Shown in pieces: positions 1 through 8,823 of a stretch of DNA of 52,543 nucleotides. The DNA is from Pseudomonadaceae bacterium UBA836 (GTDB taxonomy: Bacteria; Pseudomonadota; Gammaproteobacteria; Pseudomonadales; Pseudomonadaceae): positions 1 through 52,543 of the forward strand of contig DBHE01000057.1 of the NCBI GenBank assembly GCA_002296055.1. The letters are read 5' to 3'. A program made the position numbers and the translations under genes. Under the pieces are notes generated by a model. That model did not search any database. It saw only the letters and a list, made by a program, of their open reading frames with translations, and was not told the origin of the DNA. The stretch's first letter is position 1. The number at the start of each line of letters is the position of its first letter.

Positions 1-699
1 CTTCAGGCCGTCGGGCACTTCGCCGTTAACGATACGCTGGGCCAACCCCTCGACGATGGCGGTCTTGCCCACACCGGGCTCGCCGATCAGTACCGGGTTG
101 TTCTTGGTACGGCGTTGCAGCACCTGCACGGTACGGCGGATTTCGTCATCACGGCCAATCACCGGGTCCAGCTTGCCCTCTTCGGCGCGCTTGGTCAGAT
201 CAACGGTGTATTTGTCCAGCGCCTGACGGGATTCCTCGGCGTTCGGGTCATTGACGGACTCACCGCCACGCAGGTTGTTGATGGCATTTTCCAACGCTTT
301 CTTGGATACGCCCTGGCTCAGCAGCAACTTGCCGGCACTGGTGTTCTCATCCATGGCGGCCAGCAGCACCAGCTCGCTGGAAATAAACTGATCGCCCTGC
401 TTCTGCGCCAGGCGATCGGCCTGATTCAGCAGGCGCGCCAGCTCCTGCGACAGGCTGACGTCGCCGGTCGGGTTGCTGACTGTGGGTAAACGCTCCAGCG
501 CCTCGCCCAAGGCGGCGCGCAGGGCGGCAATGTCAAAGCCGACCTGCATCAGCAGCGGCTTGATAGAGCCGTGCTGCTGCTCAAGCAGCGCCAGCAACAG
601 GTGCAGCGGATCAATCTGGGCGTGGTCACGGCCGACCGCCATGGACTGGGCGTCGGACAGGGCGACCTGGAGCTTGCTGGTCATACGGTCAATGCGCAT
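1..699 (-). CDS. clpB: ClpB disaggregase, N-terminal part (runs off the window)
   Basis: ClpB is the hexameric AAA+ disaggregase that works with DnaK to rescue aggregated proteins in the cytoplasm. The visible 233 codons start [11 protein letters not shown], as ClpB proteins do. They cover the double Clp-N repeat (about residues 1-145), the linker ([12 protein letters not shown]) and the start of the first ATPase domain, with the Walker A motif GEPGVGKTA near residue 212. The reading frame is still open at base 1, so the rest of NBD1, the coiled-coil M domain and NBD2 lie outside. The start at 699 follows from the family N-terminus and from the heat-shock-type promoter just upstream. pgeF and rluD lie upstream on the same strand, but the promoter suggests clpB is mainly transcribed on its own. 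Confidence 0.97.
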   Translation of the reverse strand, partial: MRIDRMTSKLQVALSDAQSMAVGRDHAQIDPLHLLLALLEQQHGSIKPLLMQVGFDIAALRAALGEALERLPTVSNPTGDVSLSQELARLLNQADRLAQKQGDQFISSELVLLAAMDENTSAGKLLLSQGVSKKALENAINNLRGGESVNDPNAEESRQALDKYTVDLTKRAEEGKLDPVIGRDDEIRRTVQVLQRRTKNNPVLIGEPGVGKTAIVEGLAQRIVNGEVPDGLK

Positions 700-769
700 G
701 AGTAACGGTCCTCTAATCTGTGCCCGACCACACACTCGGCGGCAGGCAAATTCATCTGTGATGACAGAG

Positions 770-797
770 TAATAGGGACGATTATCGCGCTTTCAAG
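770..797 (-). promoter_or_regulatory. Sigma-32 (RpoH) type heat-shock promoter of clpB
   Basis: Read on the minus strand, CTTGAAA (797-791) and CCCTATTA (777-770) are separated by 13 bases. The RpoH consensus is CTTGAAA, 11-16 bases, then CCCCATnT, so the -35 is perfect and the -10 is close. It sits about 70 bases upstream of the clpB ATG, and clpB is a classic RpoH target. Confidence 0.85.
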
Positions 798-820
798 TGA
801 CCACAAAATAAATGTGGTCA
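798..820. terminator. Perfect 8-bp hairpin between pgeF and clpB
   Basis: TGACCACA (798-805) and TGTGGTCA (813-820) form a perfect stem with a 7-base loop, 16 bases beyond the pgeF stop codon. Six T residues follow on the plus strand (822-827), but on the minus strand, where both genes are read, the A-tract comes before the stem. It is therefore not a standard intrinsic terminator for pgeF. It directly abuts the clpB -35 box, so a role as a pgeF RNA end or an operator are both possible. Confidence 0.4.
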
Positions 821-835
821 ATTTTTTGTCGCTTT

Positions 836-1579
836 CTAGCTGGCGACTGGCGACTCCAGCCAGATGAGCGAGGCAAAGCGTCCGGTTTGCCCATCCCGGC
901 GGTAGGAAAAGAAGCGCCCCGCATCCGACCAGGTGCACTCATCGCCGCCGTAGACCTGACGCACACCGACATCAGCCAAGCGCTGACGGGCCAGCTGATA
1001 GAGATCGGCAAACCAATGCCCTTCACGCTCGGCCGGGGTAAAGGCGCTCGCGGCGCGGGCATCGGCCTTAATGAAGGCCTCACGCACCTCCGCCCCCACC
1101 TCAAAGGCGGCAGGACCGATAGCGGGTCCAAGCCATACCAACAGCTCACTGGCCGAGCCACCGAGACGGCGCACAGTCTGCTCCAACACGCCGTCGAGCA
1201 GTCCACGCCAGCCCGCATGGGCCGCCGCAACGCGACTGCCCTCACGATCACAGAACAGCACCGGCAGGCAGTCAGCGGTCATGATGGTACAGGCGATACC
1301 TGGCTGGTCGCTCCAGCTGGCATCCGCCTCAAGTACCTGGGTCGGGTCAGCCTTGCATACCTCGGTGCCATGCACCTGGGTCAGCCAGGCCGGCTGGCAC
1401 CCCAGCACCCGTTCCAGCTCGGCGCGGTTAGCGGCAACGTGGGCCGGGTCATCACCGACATGGTCACCCAGGTTAAAACCTTTCCACACGCCCTGGCTGC
1501 AGCCGCCCCGGCGCGTGGTAATACAGGTGCGTACGTGCGCTGGCGCGGGCCATTCAGCGCTCATCCACAACATGCTCAT
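836..1579 (-). CDS. pgeF: PgeF/YfiH family multicopper polyphenol oxidoreductase (laccase domain)
   Basis: This 247-residue protein belongs to the DUF152/YfiH (PgeF) family. Members act as zinc-dependent purine nucleoside phosphorylase/adenosine deaminase, and PgeF also edits mis-incorporated serine in peptidoglycan. The metal/active-site signature is intact: QVHG (H70), TADCLP (C104) and AAAHAGWRG (H121). GPAIGP and the closing FFSYRRDG...TGR motif are also present. Its ATG (1577-1579) overlaps the rluD stop as ATGA, so translation is coupled to rluD. The order rluD-pgeF-clpB is conserved in pseudomonads. A second in-frame ATG lies at codon 3, and either could be used. Confidence 0.95.
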   Translation of the reverse strand: MSMLWMSAEWPAPAHVRTCITTRRGGCSQGVWKGFNLGDHVGDDPAHVAANRAELERVLGCQPAWLTQVHGTEVCKADPTQVLEADASWSDQPGIACTIMTADCLPVLFCDREGSRVAAAHAGWRGLLDGVLEQTVRRLGGSASELLVWLGPAIGPAAFEVGAEVREAFIKADARAASAFTPAEREGHWFADLYQLARQRLADVGVRQVYGGDECTWSDAGRFFSYRRDGQTGRFASLIWLESPVAS

Positions 1580-2535
1580 TCGGCGATCTCACCATCCTCG
1601 CGCAGCAACGCCAGCAGATGCTGCATGTCCTCAGGTAGCGGCACCTGCCAGCTCATGTGGCGACCGTCGTCAGGGTGCTCCAGCTCAAGGCGGCGCGCGT
1701 GCAACGCCTGACGCGGAAACTCGCGCAGCTCCTTGATCAGTTCAGGGCTCGCACCCGGCGGGATACGCAGGCGCCCGCCGTAGACCGGGTCACCCACCAA
1801 CGGAAAGTGGATATAGCTCATATGCACGCGGATCTGGTGGGTGCGTCCGGTTTCCAGCTTGACCTTGACGTGGGTATGAGCGCGGAAGCGGTTGATCACG
1901 CGATAGTGACTGATCGCCTGCTTACCGCCGGCCACTACCGCCATCTTCTGGCGCTGGGTGCCGTGGCGGGCAATCGGCTGGTCGACCTTGCCACCGGCCG
2001 TCATCACGCCGGTGACCACACACTCGTATTCGCGACTGACCGTGCGCGCCTGCAACTGGGCCACCAGATCAGTCTGCGACTCGATGGTTTTGGCAACCAC
2101 CATCAGGCCGGTGGTGTCTTTATCTAGACGATGAACGATACCTGCACGCGGGACCTTGGCCAGCTCCGGGCAATGGTGCAGCAGCGCGTTCAGCAGCGTG
2201 CCGTCCTGGTGGCCGGCCGCCGGGTGCACCACCAGGCCCGCAGGCTTGTTGATCACCAGCAGGGCGTTGTCTTCATACAGAATATCCAGCTCAATCGCTT
2301 CAGCCTGCCATTCGCCCTGCACTTCGCGCTCGGCATCCAAGGTCAGGTTCTCACCGCCATATACGCTGTCGCGCGTGCGCTTGCGCTCGCCATCTACCAG
2401 CAGGCTGCCGTCCTTGATCCAGCCCTGCAGCCGAGAACGCGAGAAGTCCGGGAACAATTGTGCAGCAACCTGGTCAAGGCGTTGACCACCCGACTCCGGG
2501 CTGACCTGTGCGGACAAACGAATACGATCTGACAT
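1576..2535 (-). CDS. rluD: 23S rRNA pseudouridine(1911/1915/1917) synthase RluD
   Basis: RluD converts three uridines of helix 69 of 23S rRNA to pseudouridine during late 50S assembly. The chosen start gives 319 residues beginning MSDRIRLSAQV, aligned with known RluD N-termini. The frame stays open upstream to 2640, but that 35-residue extension has no family counterpart. An S4 RNA-binding domain covers about residues 17-75. The catalytic domain follows, with NKPAGLVVHPA (97-107) and the signature HRLDKDTTG (135-143), whose D138 is the catalytic aspartate. The RTHQIRVH motif is also present. The gene is divergent from bamD and overlaps pgeF by four bases. Confidence 0.96.
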   Translation of the reverse strand: MSDRIRLSAQVSPESGGQRLDQVAAQLFPDFSRSRLQGWIKDGSLLVDGERKRTRDSVYGGENLTLDAEREVQGEWQAEAIELDILYEDNALLVINKPAGLVVHPAAGHQDGTLLNALLHHCPELAKVPRAGIVHRLDKDTTGLMVVAKTIESQTDLVAQLQARTVSREYECVVTGVMTAGGKVDQPIARHGTQRQKMAVVAGGKQAISHYRVINRFRAHTHVKVKLETGRTHQIRVHMSYIHFPLVGDPVYGGRLRIPPGASPELIKELREFPRQALHARRLELEHPDDGRHMSWQVPLPEDMQHLLALLREDGEIAE

Positions 2536-2715
2536 GGGGAACTCACTGGAGGGCGTGGCGCGCCGGCGACGGCCCAAATCGCTTTTTGGATTCAACCGGG
2601 CGCTGTGGTTAAATACGGCCTGTCCGGGCTCTCCGGGCAAGGCTGCAAAGGCCCCAAACTATAACAGGACGGCCGCACTGGAAACAGCGCGACTCGCCCA
2701 TTCGGATGTCATGAT

Positions 2716-3705
2716 ATGTCGCTGAAACATCTGCTGCTGGTCGGCGCACTGGCACTGCTGGCCGCGTGCTCCTCCAACGCTCCGGTCATTGACGAGTCGC
2801 TCAGCGAGTCTGAGCTGTACCGCAAGGCCCAGGTAGACCTGGATGCCAAAAACTACGGCGCCGCCATCGAGACCCTGCGCGCCCTGGAAGCCCGTTACCC
2901 CTTTGGCCGTTACGCTGACCAGGCTCAGCTCGAACTGATCTACGCCTACTATCAGAACGTTGAGGCCGAAGCAGCCACCGCGTCGGCTGACCGCTTTATT
3001 CGCCTGCACCCGACCCACCCCAACGTGGATTACGCCTACTACATTCGCGGCCTGGCGTCTTTCAACCGCGACCGCGGCATTCTGGAGCGCTTTCTGCCGC
3101 TGGACATGACCCGTCGTGACCCCGGTGCAGCCCGCGACTCGTTCAACGACTTTGCCCAACTGATCAACCGTTACCCCAATAGCCAGTACGCCCCTGATGC
3201 GCGTGCGCGCATGATCTACCTGCGTAACCTGCTGGCCGCCTACGATGTCAACGTGGGTCACTACTACCTCAAGCGTGGCGCCTATCTGGCAGCCGCCAAC
3301 CGTGGCCGCTATATCGTCGAGAACTTCCAGCAAACCCCAGCGGTCGGTGACGGCCTGGCGCTGATGGTCGCCGGCTACGATCGCCTGGCCATGTACGATC
3401 TGGCCGACAGCGCGCTACAGACCCTGCAGCAGAATTACCCAGAGCACCCTGCCCTGGTTGATGGCAAGTTCAAGCACCACGTAGAGCCGGCAGAAGCGGA
3501 GATGGACTGGCTGGAAGCCACCTCGGTTGGCGTGATCGACGCAGTTACAGCACCGCCGCCACGCATGGCCAAGACCCAGATGGAGCGGGAAATGGACCGC
3601 CAGTACCAGGACGCCGTAGACGCCCTGCCCCGCGAAATCCGCGTCGGCGGCCAAGAGGCCCATCGCAGCTTCTGGAACAGAATCACCTTCGGCCTGATCG
3701 ACTAA
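2716..3705 (+). CDS. bamD: Outer membrane assembly lipoprotein BamD (ComL)
   Basis: BamD is the essential lipoprotein of the BAM complex that inserts beta-barrel proteins into the outer membrane. The 329-residue product starts with a lipoprotein signal peptide ending LLAAC, with C18 as the predicted lipidated residue. Five TPR-like repeats follow; recognisable segments include [53 protein letters not shown] and [14 protein letters not shown]. It is longer than the roughly 245-residue E. coli protein because of a C-terminal tail (about 250-329), as in other pseudomonads. It is transcribed divergently from rluD and ends at a clear bidirectional terminator. Confidence 0.96.
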   Translation: MSLKHLLLVGALALLAACSSNAPVIDESLSESELYRKAQVDLDAKNYGAAIETLRALEARYPFGRYADQAQLELIYAYYQNVEAEAATASADRFIRLHPTHPNVDYAYYIRGLASFNRDRGILERFLPLDMTRRDPGAARDSFNDFAQLINRYPNSQYAPDARARMIYLRNLLAAYDVNVGHYYLKRGAYLAAANRGRYIVENFQQTPAVGDGLALMVAGYDRLAMYDLADSALQTLQQNYPEHPALVDGKFKHHVEPAEAEMDWLEATSVGVIDAVTAPPPRMAKTQMEREMDRQYQDAVDALPREIRVGGQEAHRSFWNRITFGLID

Positions 3706-3718
3706 GGGTCAGCCCCAT

Positions 3719-3757
3719 AAAAAAGCCCGCCACGGCGAATGCCTGGCGGGCTTTTTT
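3719..3757. terminator. Bidirectional intrinsic terminator between bamD and nadE
   Basis: A 14-bp stem (AAAAAAGCCCGCCA at 3719-3732 paired with TGGCGGGCTTTTTT at 3744-3757) gives a GC-rich hairpin with a T-run on either strand. It therefore ends both bamD (plus) and nadE (minus). A second GC-rich hairpin (CCGGCC-ACA-GGCCGG, about 3778-3792) lies between it and the nadE stop. Confidence 0.93.
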
Positions 3758-3796
3758 GTGGGAGCAGCTACAAGCTGCCGGCCACAGGCCGGCTGG

Positions 3797-5428
3797 CTAG
3801 TCCTCCATCCCCCACCCAGAAGTGATCGGATAACGACGATCACGACCAAAACCACGCTGGGTGATACGCGCGCCCACCGCTGCTTGGCGGCGTTTGTATT
3901 CGTTGAGATCAACCAGGCGGACAACACGCTTGACGACATCTTCCTCGAAGCCGGCAGCAACAATCGCGCTAGCAGACAGGTCGTGTTCAATGTACAGGCG
4001 TAGAATCTCGTCCAGCACCGGATAGGGTGGCAGCGAGTCTTCGTCTTTCTGGTCGGGCGCCAGCTCGGCGGACGGCGGGCGATCAATTACCCGCTGCGGA
4101 ATAGCTGGCCCCAGGGTGTTGCGGTACTCGGCCAGACGGAAGACCAGCGTCTTGGGTACATCCTTGAGCACGTCGAAGCCGCCGGCCATGTCGCCGTACA
4201 ACGTGGCGTAACCCACAGCCATCTCACTCTTGTTACCCGTCGTCAGCACCAACGCGCCAGTCTTGTTAGACAGCGCCATCAGCAGCGTGCCGCGGCAGCG
4301 CGCCTGCAGGTTTTCCTCGGTGGTATCGCGCGGCAAGCCCTCAAACACCGGCTCCAGGGTTTGCATAAACGCCTCGACCATCGGCGCAATGGGCAGCACG
4401 CGGTAGTGCACATGCATGGTGCGCGCCTGCGCTTCGGCGTCTTCCAGACTCATGCCTGAGGTGTAGTGATAAGGCATCATTACCGCCTCAACCCGCTCAG
4501 CGCCCAGCGCATCCACCGCCACGGCCAGGGTCAAGGCCGAGTCGATGCCACCGGAGAGCCCCAGCACCACGCCCTTGAAACCATTCTTGTTGACGTAGTC
4601 CCGCACGCCGGTCACCAGCGCCTGATACACACTGGCTTCCAGTTCAGGCATGGCGGCCACGGCGCCTTGACGCAGGCGCACCTGGTTGTCATCAAAATGT
4701 ACGTCCACCGGGTACAAGCCTTCGGTGAATGCCTCGACGCGGCAGGCAATCTGCCCGTCGACGCCGACAGCCACCGAGCCGCCGTCAAACACCAGCTCGT
4801 CCTGCGCGCCGACCTGGTTAACGTAAACGATCGGCATGCCGCCCTCCGCGGCGCGACCAGCCAGCATCACCTCGCGCTCACGTTGTTTATCCATGTGGAA
4901 GGGCGAGGCGTTGAGATTGAGCATAAGGCGTGCGCCAGCCTCCCGCGCCTGCGCCATCGGCTGCGGATGCCAGATGTCTTCACAGACCGTGATGGCGACC
5001 GGCAGGCCGTCGATCTCCAGGGTGCAGCAATCGCTGCCTTCGGTGAAATAGCGTTTTTCGTCAAATACCCGGTAGTTGGGAAGCTGCTGCTTGGCATAGG
5101 AGGCCAGCAGGCGCCCGTCAGCTATGACCGCGGCCTTGTTGTAGCAAACCTCGCCTTCCTGCCAGGGATAGCCCACCACCAGATAAATGCCGTCGACCTC
5201 TGCACAGAGACGCTCAAGCGCGCGACTGATGCGCGCCTGCATGCTGGAACGCAGCAGCAGGTCTTCCGGTGGATAGCCACACAGCGACAGCTCGGGGAAT
5301 ACAATAACCCGCGCACCCAGATCGTCACGGGCGTGCCGGGCGGCCTCGATGATGCGCTGCAGATTCCCCGGGATGTCGCCCACGCGCATATTCAGCTGGG
5401 CCATCACGATGCGCAATGTCGCCGTCAT
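3797..5428 (-). CDS. nadE: Glutamine-dependent NAD+ synthetase
   Basis: This 543-residue enzyme performs the last step of NAD synthesis: ATP-dependent amidation of deamido-NAD using ammonia released from glutamine. The N-terminal nitrilase-type glutaminase domain (about 1-270) shows the triad E46 (FPELSLCG), K113 (YAKQQLPN) and C149 (VCEDIWHP). The C-terminal synthetase domain (about 275-543) has the P-loop LSGGIDSAL (291-299), TTGNKSE and the KDVPKTLV region. The start has a strong ribosome site (AGGAGAAG). It lies between bamD and the PP0621/pilS genes. In the Pseudomonas genomes I recall, bamD and pilS are closer neighbours and NadE is often the short ammonia-dependent form, so both type and position are noteworthy. 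Confidence 0.96.
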   Translation of the reverse strand: MTATLRIVMAQLNMRVGDIPGNLQRIIEAARHARDDLGARVIVFPELSLCGYPPEDLLLRSSMQARISRALERLCAEVDGIYLVVGYPWQEGEVCYNKAAVIADGRLLASYAKQQLPNYRVFDEKRYFTEGSDCCTLEIDGLPVAITVCEDIWHPQPMAQAREAGARLMLNLNASPFHMDKQREREVMLAGRAAEGGMPIVYVNQVGAQDELVFDGGSVAVGVDGQIACRVEAFTEGLYPVDVHFDDNQVRLRQGAVAAMPELEASVYQALVTGVRDYVNKNGFKGVVLGLSGGIDSALTLAVAVDALGAERVEAVMMPYHYTSGMSLEDAEAQARTMHVHYRVLPIAPMVEAFMQTLEPVFEGLPRDTTEENLQARCRGTLLMALSNKTGALVLTTGNKSEMAVGYATLYGDMAGGFDVLKDVPKTLVFRLAEYRNTLGPAIPQRVIDRPPSAELAPDQKDEDSLPPYPVLDEILRLYIEHDLSASAIVAAGFEEDVVKRVVRLVDLNEYKRRQAAVGARITQRGFGRDRRYPITSGWGMED

Positions 5429-5557
5429 GTTGCTTCTCCTGACTCAAGATGCGGCCTATTGTCCGGCAAGCGCTGCGCACCCGCAATCGCAACATGGCTT
5501 TGGCACCGCCGGGCCTTGGGCTACACTGGGGCCCCTTTATCGACACAAGCCTGCTTC

Positions 5558-5800
5558 ATGGGACTGATCAAACTCATCATTCTTGCCCTGCTGGCGTGGT
5601 TCGCCCTGCGCCTGTGGCGCGGTCTGCAGCAACAGCAGGTGCAACAGCGCCGGCAACAAAGCGCACGCGCACAGCAGGAGCCGTCGCTGATGGTGCGGTG
5701 CGCCCAGTGCCAGATTCACCTGCCACAAGACAGCGCCCTGCGCGCCGACGACCATTGGTACTGCTGCGCGGAACACCGTGATGCACACCGACAGCGCTGA
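5558..5800 (+). CDS. PP0621-like small membrane protein with Cys-X2-Cys
   Basis: This 80-residue protein starts at the ATG at 5558 within a longer artefactual open frame. It has one N-terminal membrane segment (LIKLIILALLAWFALRLW), then a glutamine/arginine-rich stretch. A small putative metal-binding module follows: MVRCAQCQIHLP, then WYCCAEHRDAH. It resembles the uncharacterised PP0621 family found next to bamD or pilS in pseudomonads. Its end overlaps the start of pilS by 20 bases, so the two are probably co-translated. The function is unknown; a membrane-tethered zinc-ribbon-like partner of PilS is conceivable but unproven. Confidence 0.8.
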   Translation: MGLIKLIILALLAWFALRLWRGLQQQQVQQRRQQSARAQQEPSLMVRCAQCQIHLPQDSALRADDHWYCCAEHRDAHRQR

Positions 5801-7373
5801 ACGGATCGACTCGCAGCGCCCCCGCATTCTGCGGCTGTACAACCTCTACCGGGTGATTCTGGGCTTTGGCCTGACCCTGCTCACCAGCGCTGCGCTGCGC
5901 GAAGGCGTGCTGTCGGTGAGCGATGCCAACGTGTACGCCAAGGCCAGCTGGATCTACCTGTTTATCAATGTGCTCATCGCCCTGTCGCTGCACCGCGGCC
6001 GCCGCGACCTGCACCTGTTTATTCTCGCGGTGCTGGATATCGGCCTGCTGGGTGTGATTTTTTACGCAGCGGGCGGGATTGGCAGCGGCTTCGGTAACCT
6101 GCTGATCATCCCAGTGGCTATTGGCAACGTCCTACTGCACGGCCGCATTGGCCTGTTGCTGCCCGCACTGGCCAGCCTGGTCCTTATTTACCTGACGTTT
6201 TTCCTCAGCCTGACCCACCCCTACATCGGCCAGAGCTATCTGCAGGCTGGCGTGTTGGGCGCCATCTACTTCGCGGTGGCCATGTTCGTGCAGCGCGTCA
6301 GTCGCCGCCTCTATCTGTCTGAGGTGTTGGCTCGCGAGCAGGCCGCCAGTCTGGCCAGCATGGAGCAGCTCAACCAACTGATCATCCAGCGCATGCGCAC
6401 CGGCATCCTGGTGGTAGCCGACGATCATCGCATCATCACCCGCAACGAGGCCTGCACCCAGATGTTGGGCCGCGAGTTGAGCAGCGGCGTTAAGCTTGAG
6501 CACGTCTCCCCAGAACTGGAGCAACGCTTGCGCCAGTGGCAGCGCAACCCCTCGGTCCGCGGCACCGCCTTCCACAGCCACAGCGGCGGCACCGAATTGA
6601 TGGCCAACTTCAAGCCATTGGGCGAAACCAGCAAGGGCAGCATCCTGATCTTTCTGGACGACAATACCCAGGTGGCACAGCAAGCCCAACAGCTGAAACT
6701 CGCCTCGCTGGGGCGCCTGACGGCCAGCATTGCGCACGAGATTCGCAACCCGCTAGGTGCCATCAGCCACGCAGCGCAATTGCTGAACGAATCCGACCTG
6801 CTTTCGCGCCAGGATCTGCGCCTGACCGAGATCATCCAGCAGCATTCACAACGTATGAACCGGGTGATTGAGACGGTGCTTGAGCTGTCCCGCAGGCGCC
6901 CCAGTGAGCCGCAACTGGTCGACCTGGCACTGTGGACTTCCGGCTTCCTACAGGACTTTCGTGCTGCCCACCCGCTGACCGACAGCATCGACTGCGAGAT
7001 TGAGAAAGAAGGAATTCTCACCCGGATAGACCCCAATCAGTTGACCCAGGTGGTCAGCAACCTGTGTCAAAACGCGTTGCGCTACAGCGGCGAACCGGGC
7101 AGCGAACGTACCATCTACCTGCGCCTGTATCTGCATCCGGACACCCAGCTGCCAATCCTGGAGATCATTGACCATGGGCCCGGCGTGCCCAGCGAGCATG
7201 TCGGCCATATCTTCGAGCCCTTCTACACCACCGAGAACAGCGGCACAGGCCTTGGTCTGTATATCTCCCGCGAGCTGTGCGAGAGCAATCAGGCCCGCCT
7301 GGAGTGCGACAGTGCACAACCTCAGGGTTGCTGCATGCGCATCACCTTTGCTCACCCCAAACGACTGGTATGA
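5781..7373 (+). CDS. pilS: Sensor histidine kinase PilS
   Basis: PilS is the inner-membrane kinase that phosphorylates PilR to control sigma-54-dependent pilin transcription. The 530-residue protein has a six-helix membrane domain (about 25-170). A PAS domain (about 195-300) and an H-box follow, with the phospho-acceptor histidine in SIAHEIRNPLGAIS (H319). The HATPase domain carries the N box (QVVSNLCQNALRYS) and the G boxes DHGPGVP and GTGLGLYI. I chose the ATG at 5781; a GTG directly before it (5778) is an alternative. It overlaps the upstream PP0621-like gene and is followed by pilR 37 bases later. Its expected targets, two sigma-54 pilin promoters, lie in this window near 41.2-41.5 kb. 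Confidence 0.95.
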   Translation: MHTDSAERIDSQRPRILRLYNLYRVILGFGLTLLTSAALREGVLSVSDANVYAKASWIYLFINVLIALSLHRGRRDLHLFILAVLDIGLLGVIFYAAGGIGSGFGNLLIIPVAIGNVLLHGRIGLLLPALASLVLIYLTFFLSLTHPYIGQSYLQAGVLGAIYFAVAMFVQRVSRRLYLSEVLAREQAASLASMEQLNQLIIQRMRTGILVVADDHRIITRNEACTQMLGRELSSGVKLEHVSPELEQRLRQWQRNPSVRGTAFHSHSGGTELMANFKPLGETSKGSILIFLDDNTQVAQQAQQLKLASLGRLTASIAHEIRNPLGAISHAAQLLNESDLLSRQDLRLTEIIQQHSQRMNRVIETVLELSRRRPSEPQLVDLALWTSGFLQDFRAAHPLTDSIDCEIEKEGILTRIDPNQLTQVVSNLCQNALRYSGEPGSERTIYLRLYLHPDTQLPILEIIDHGPGVPSEHVGHIFEPFYTTENSGTGLGLYISRELCESNQARLECDSAQPQGCCMRITFAHPKRLV

Positions 7374-7410
7374 TGGGCGCTCACGGACAGACAGGAGACA
7401 GGCCCGGCCC

Positions 7411-8757
7411 ATGACCCAACCCACGGTGCTGATCATTGACGATGAACCGGACATCCTCGAGCTGCTTGAGCTGACGCTCGGGCGCATGGACCTGGTTACC
7501 CGCAGCGCCAGCAGCCTGGAACAGGCGATAGGTCTGCTGCAGAGCGAGCCCTTTGCCCTCTGCCTGACCGACATGCGTCTGCCCGACGGCGACGGCATGA
7601 CCGTGGTGCGCCATATTCAGCAGCACTGCCCAGCCACGCCGGTAGCGATGATCACCGCTTACGGCAGTCTGGACACGGCGATCAACGCCCTAAAAGCCGG
7701 CGCCTTCGACTTTCTTACCAAACCGGTAGACCTGGGCCGCCTGCGCGAACTGGTGGCCGCCGCGCTGAAACTTAACCAGCCCGCCACCAGCCGCAGTCAG
7801 CCGTCCGATGAGGACCCGATTCTCGGCATCTCGCCGCCCATCGAGCGCCTGCGCAGGCAAATCGACAAGTTGGCTCGCAGCCAGGCACCGCTTTACATCA
7901 GCGGCGAATCCGGCAGCGGCAAGGAGCTGGTCGCCCGCCGCATTCACGCCCTCAGCCCAAGGGCCGAACAACCCTTTGTGCCGGTCAACTGTGGTGCCAT
8001 CCCTTCTGAGCTGATGGAGAGCGAGTTCTTCGGCCATCGCAAGGGCAGCTTCACCGGTGCGGTCGCCGACAAACCCGGCCTGTTCCAGGCGGCCAATCAT
8101 GGCACCCTGTTTCTTGACGAGGTGGCAGACCTGCCCATGGCCATGCAGGTAAAACTGCTGCGCGCCATTCAGGAAAAAGCTGTCCGGCCGCTTGGTAGCC
8201 AGCGCGAAGAAGCTATCGACGTGCGCCTGCTGTGTGCTACCCACAAGGATTTGGCGGCCGAGGTAGCGCAAGGGCGTTTTCGCCAGGACTTGTTTTACCG
8301 CATCAACGTTATCGAGCTGCAGGTGCCGCCTCTGCGCGAGCGTCGGGAAGATTTGCCGCTATTGATTCAGCGCATTCTGGCGCGGCTGGCCGAGCGCAAC
8401 GGCATGCCGGCGCCACGGGTGACCAGCAGCGGCATGGAACGGCTACAAAGCTATCGCTTTCCCGGCAACGTGCGCGAGCTGGAAAATGCCCTGGAGCGCG
8501 CCTTCACTCTGTGCGAAAACCAGCAAATCGACGTCAGCGACCTGCACCTGAGCCCCTGCACCAGCGGCCAAGGCGATGACAACCAGGACCTCAGCCAGAT
8601 TGACCACCTGGAGGACTACCTGGACAACATTGAACGTCAGGCCATAACCCAGGCATTGGAAGAGACCCGCTGGAACAAGACGGCGGCAGCGAAACGGCTC
8701 GGCCTGACCTTCCGCTCGCTGCGCTACCGACTGAAAAAGCTCGGGCTGGACGATTAG
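7411..8757 (+). CDS. pilR: Sigma-54-dependent response regulator PilR
   Basis: PilR is the NtrC-family activator of pilin transcription. The 448-residue protein starts at the ATG at 7411, since MTQPTVLIIDDEPD is a typical receiver N-terminus; the open frame continues upstream only as pilS overlap. The receiver domain (about 5-120) has the phospho-acceptor D54 (LTDMRLPDGDG). The AAA+ domain has Walker A GESGSGKE, the sigma-54-contacting loop GSFTGA, Walker B GTLFLDEV and the FPGNVREL signature. A Fis-type helix-turn-helix (NKTAAAKRLGLTFRSLRYRL) closes the protein. GGAG lies 13 bases before the start. The TAG stop lies four bases before a small inverted-repeat element. Confidence 0.96.
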   Translation: MTQPTVLIIDDEPDILELLELTLGRMDLVTRSASSLEQAIGLLQSEPFALCLTDMRLPDGDGMTVVRHIQQHCPATPVAMITAYGSLDTAINALKAGAFDFLTKPVDLGRLRELVAAALKLNQPATSRSQPSDEDPILGISPPIERLRRQIDKLARSQAPLYISGESGSGKELVARRIHALSPRAEQPFVPVNCGAIPSELMESEFFGHRKGSFTGAVADKPGLFQAANHGTLFLDEVADLPMAMQVKLLRAIQEKAVRPLGSQREEAIDVRLLCATHKDLAAEVAQGRFRQDLFYRINVIELQVPPLRERREDLPLLIQRILARLAERNGMPAPRVTSSGMERLQSYRFPGNVRELENALERAFTLCENQQIDVSDLHLSPCTSGQGDDNQDLSQIDHLEDYLDNIERQAITQALEETRWNKTAAAKRLGLTFRSLRYRLKKLGLDD

Positions 8758-8761
8758 CACT

Positions 8762-8823
8762 AGGGAAACGCTGATCAATTCCACACGCCCCGTAGGGCGA
8801 GCAGAATCAATCAGTGCTTCCCT
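8762..8823. mobile_element. Short inverted-repeat element (62 bp) at the pilR/thiO junction
   Basis: The left end AGGGAAACGCTGATCAATTC and the right end (read inverted) AGGGAAGCACTGATTGATTC are imperfect terminal inverted repeats around a core containing CGCCCCGTAGGGCGAGC. The same termini and the same core (inverted) occur in the 265-bp element at 9990-10254, so this is a deletion derivative or minimal member of the same non-coding family. It begins four bases after the pilR stop. Its right arm encodes the last codons and stop of thiO. As a foldable palindrome it could end both convergent transcripts. No target-site duplication could be defined. Confidence 0.8.

Noticed and set aside
4466..5557. 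The upstream part of a 444-codon plus-strand frame ending at 5800
   Set aside because: It is antisense to nadE. Only the last 80 codons (from 5558) resemble a real protein family.
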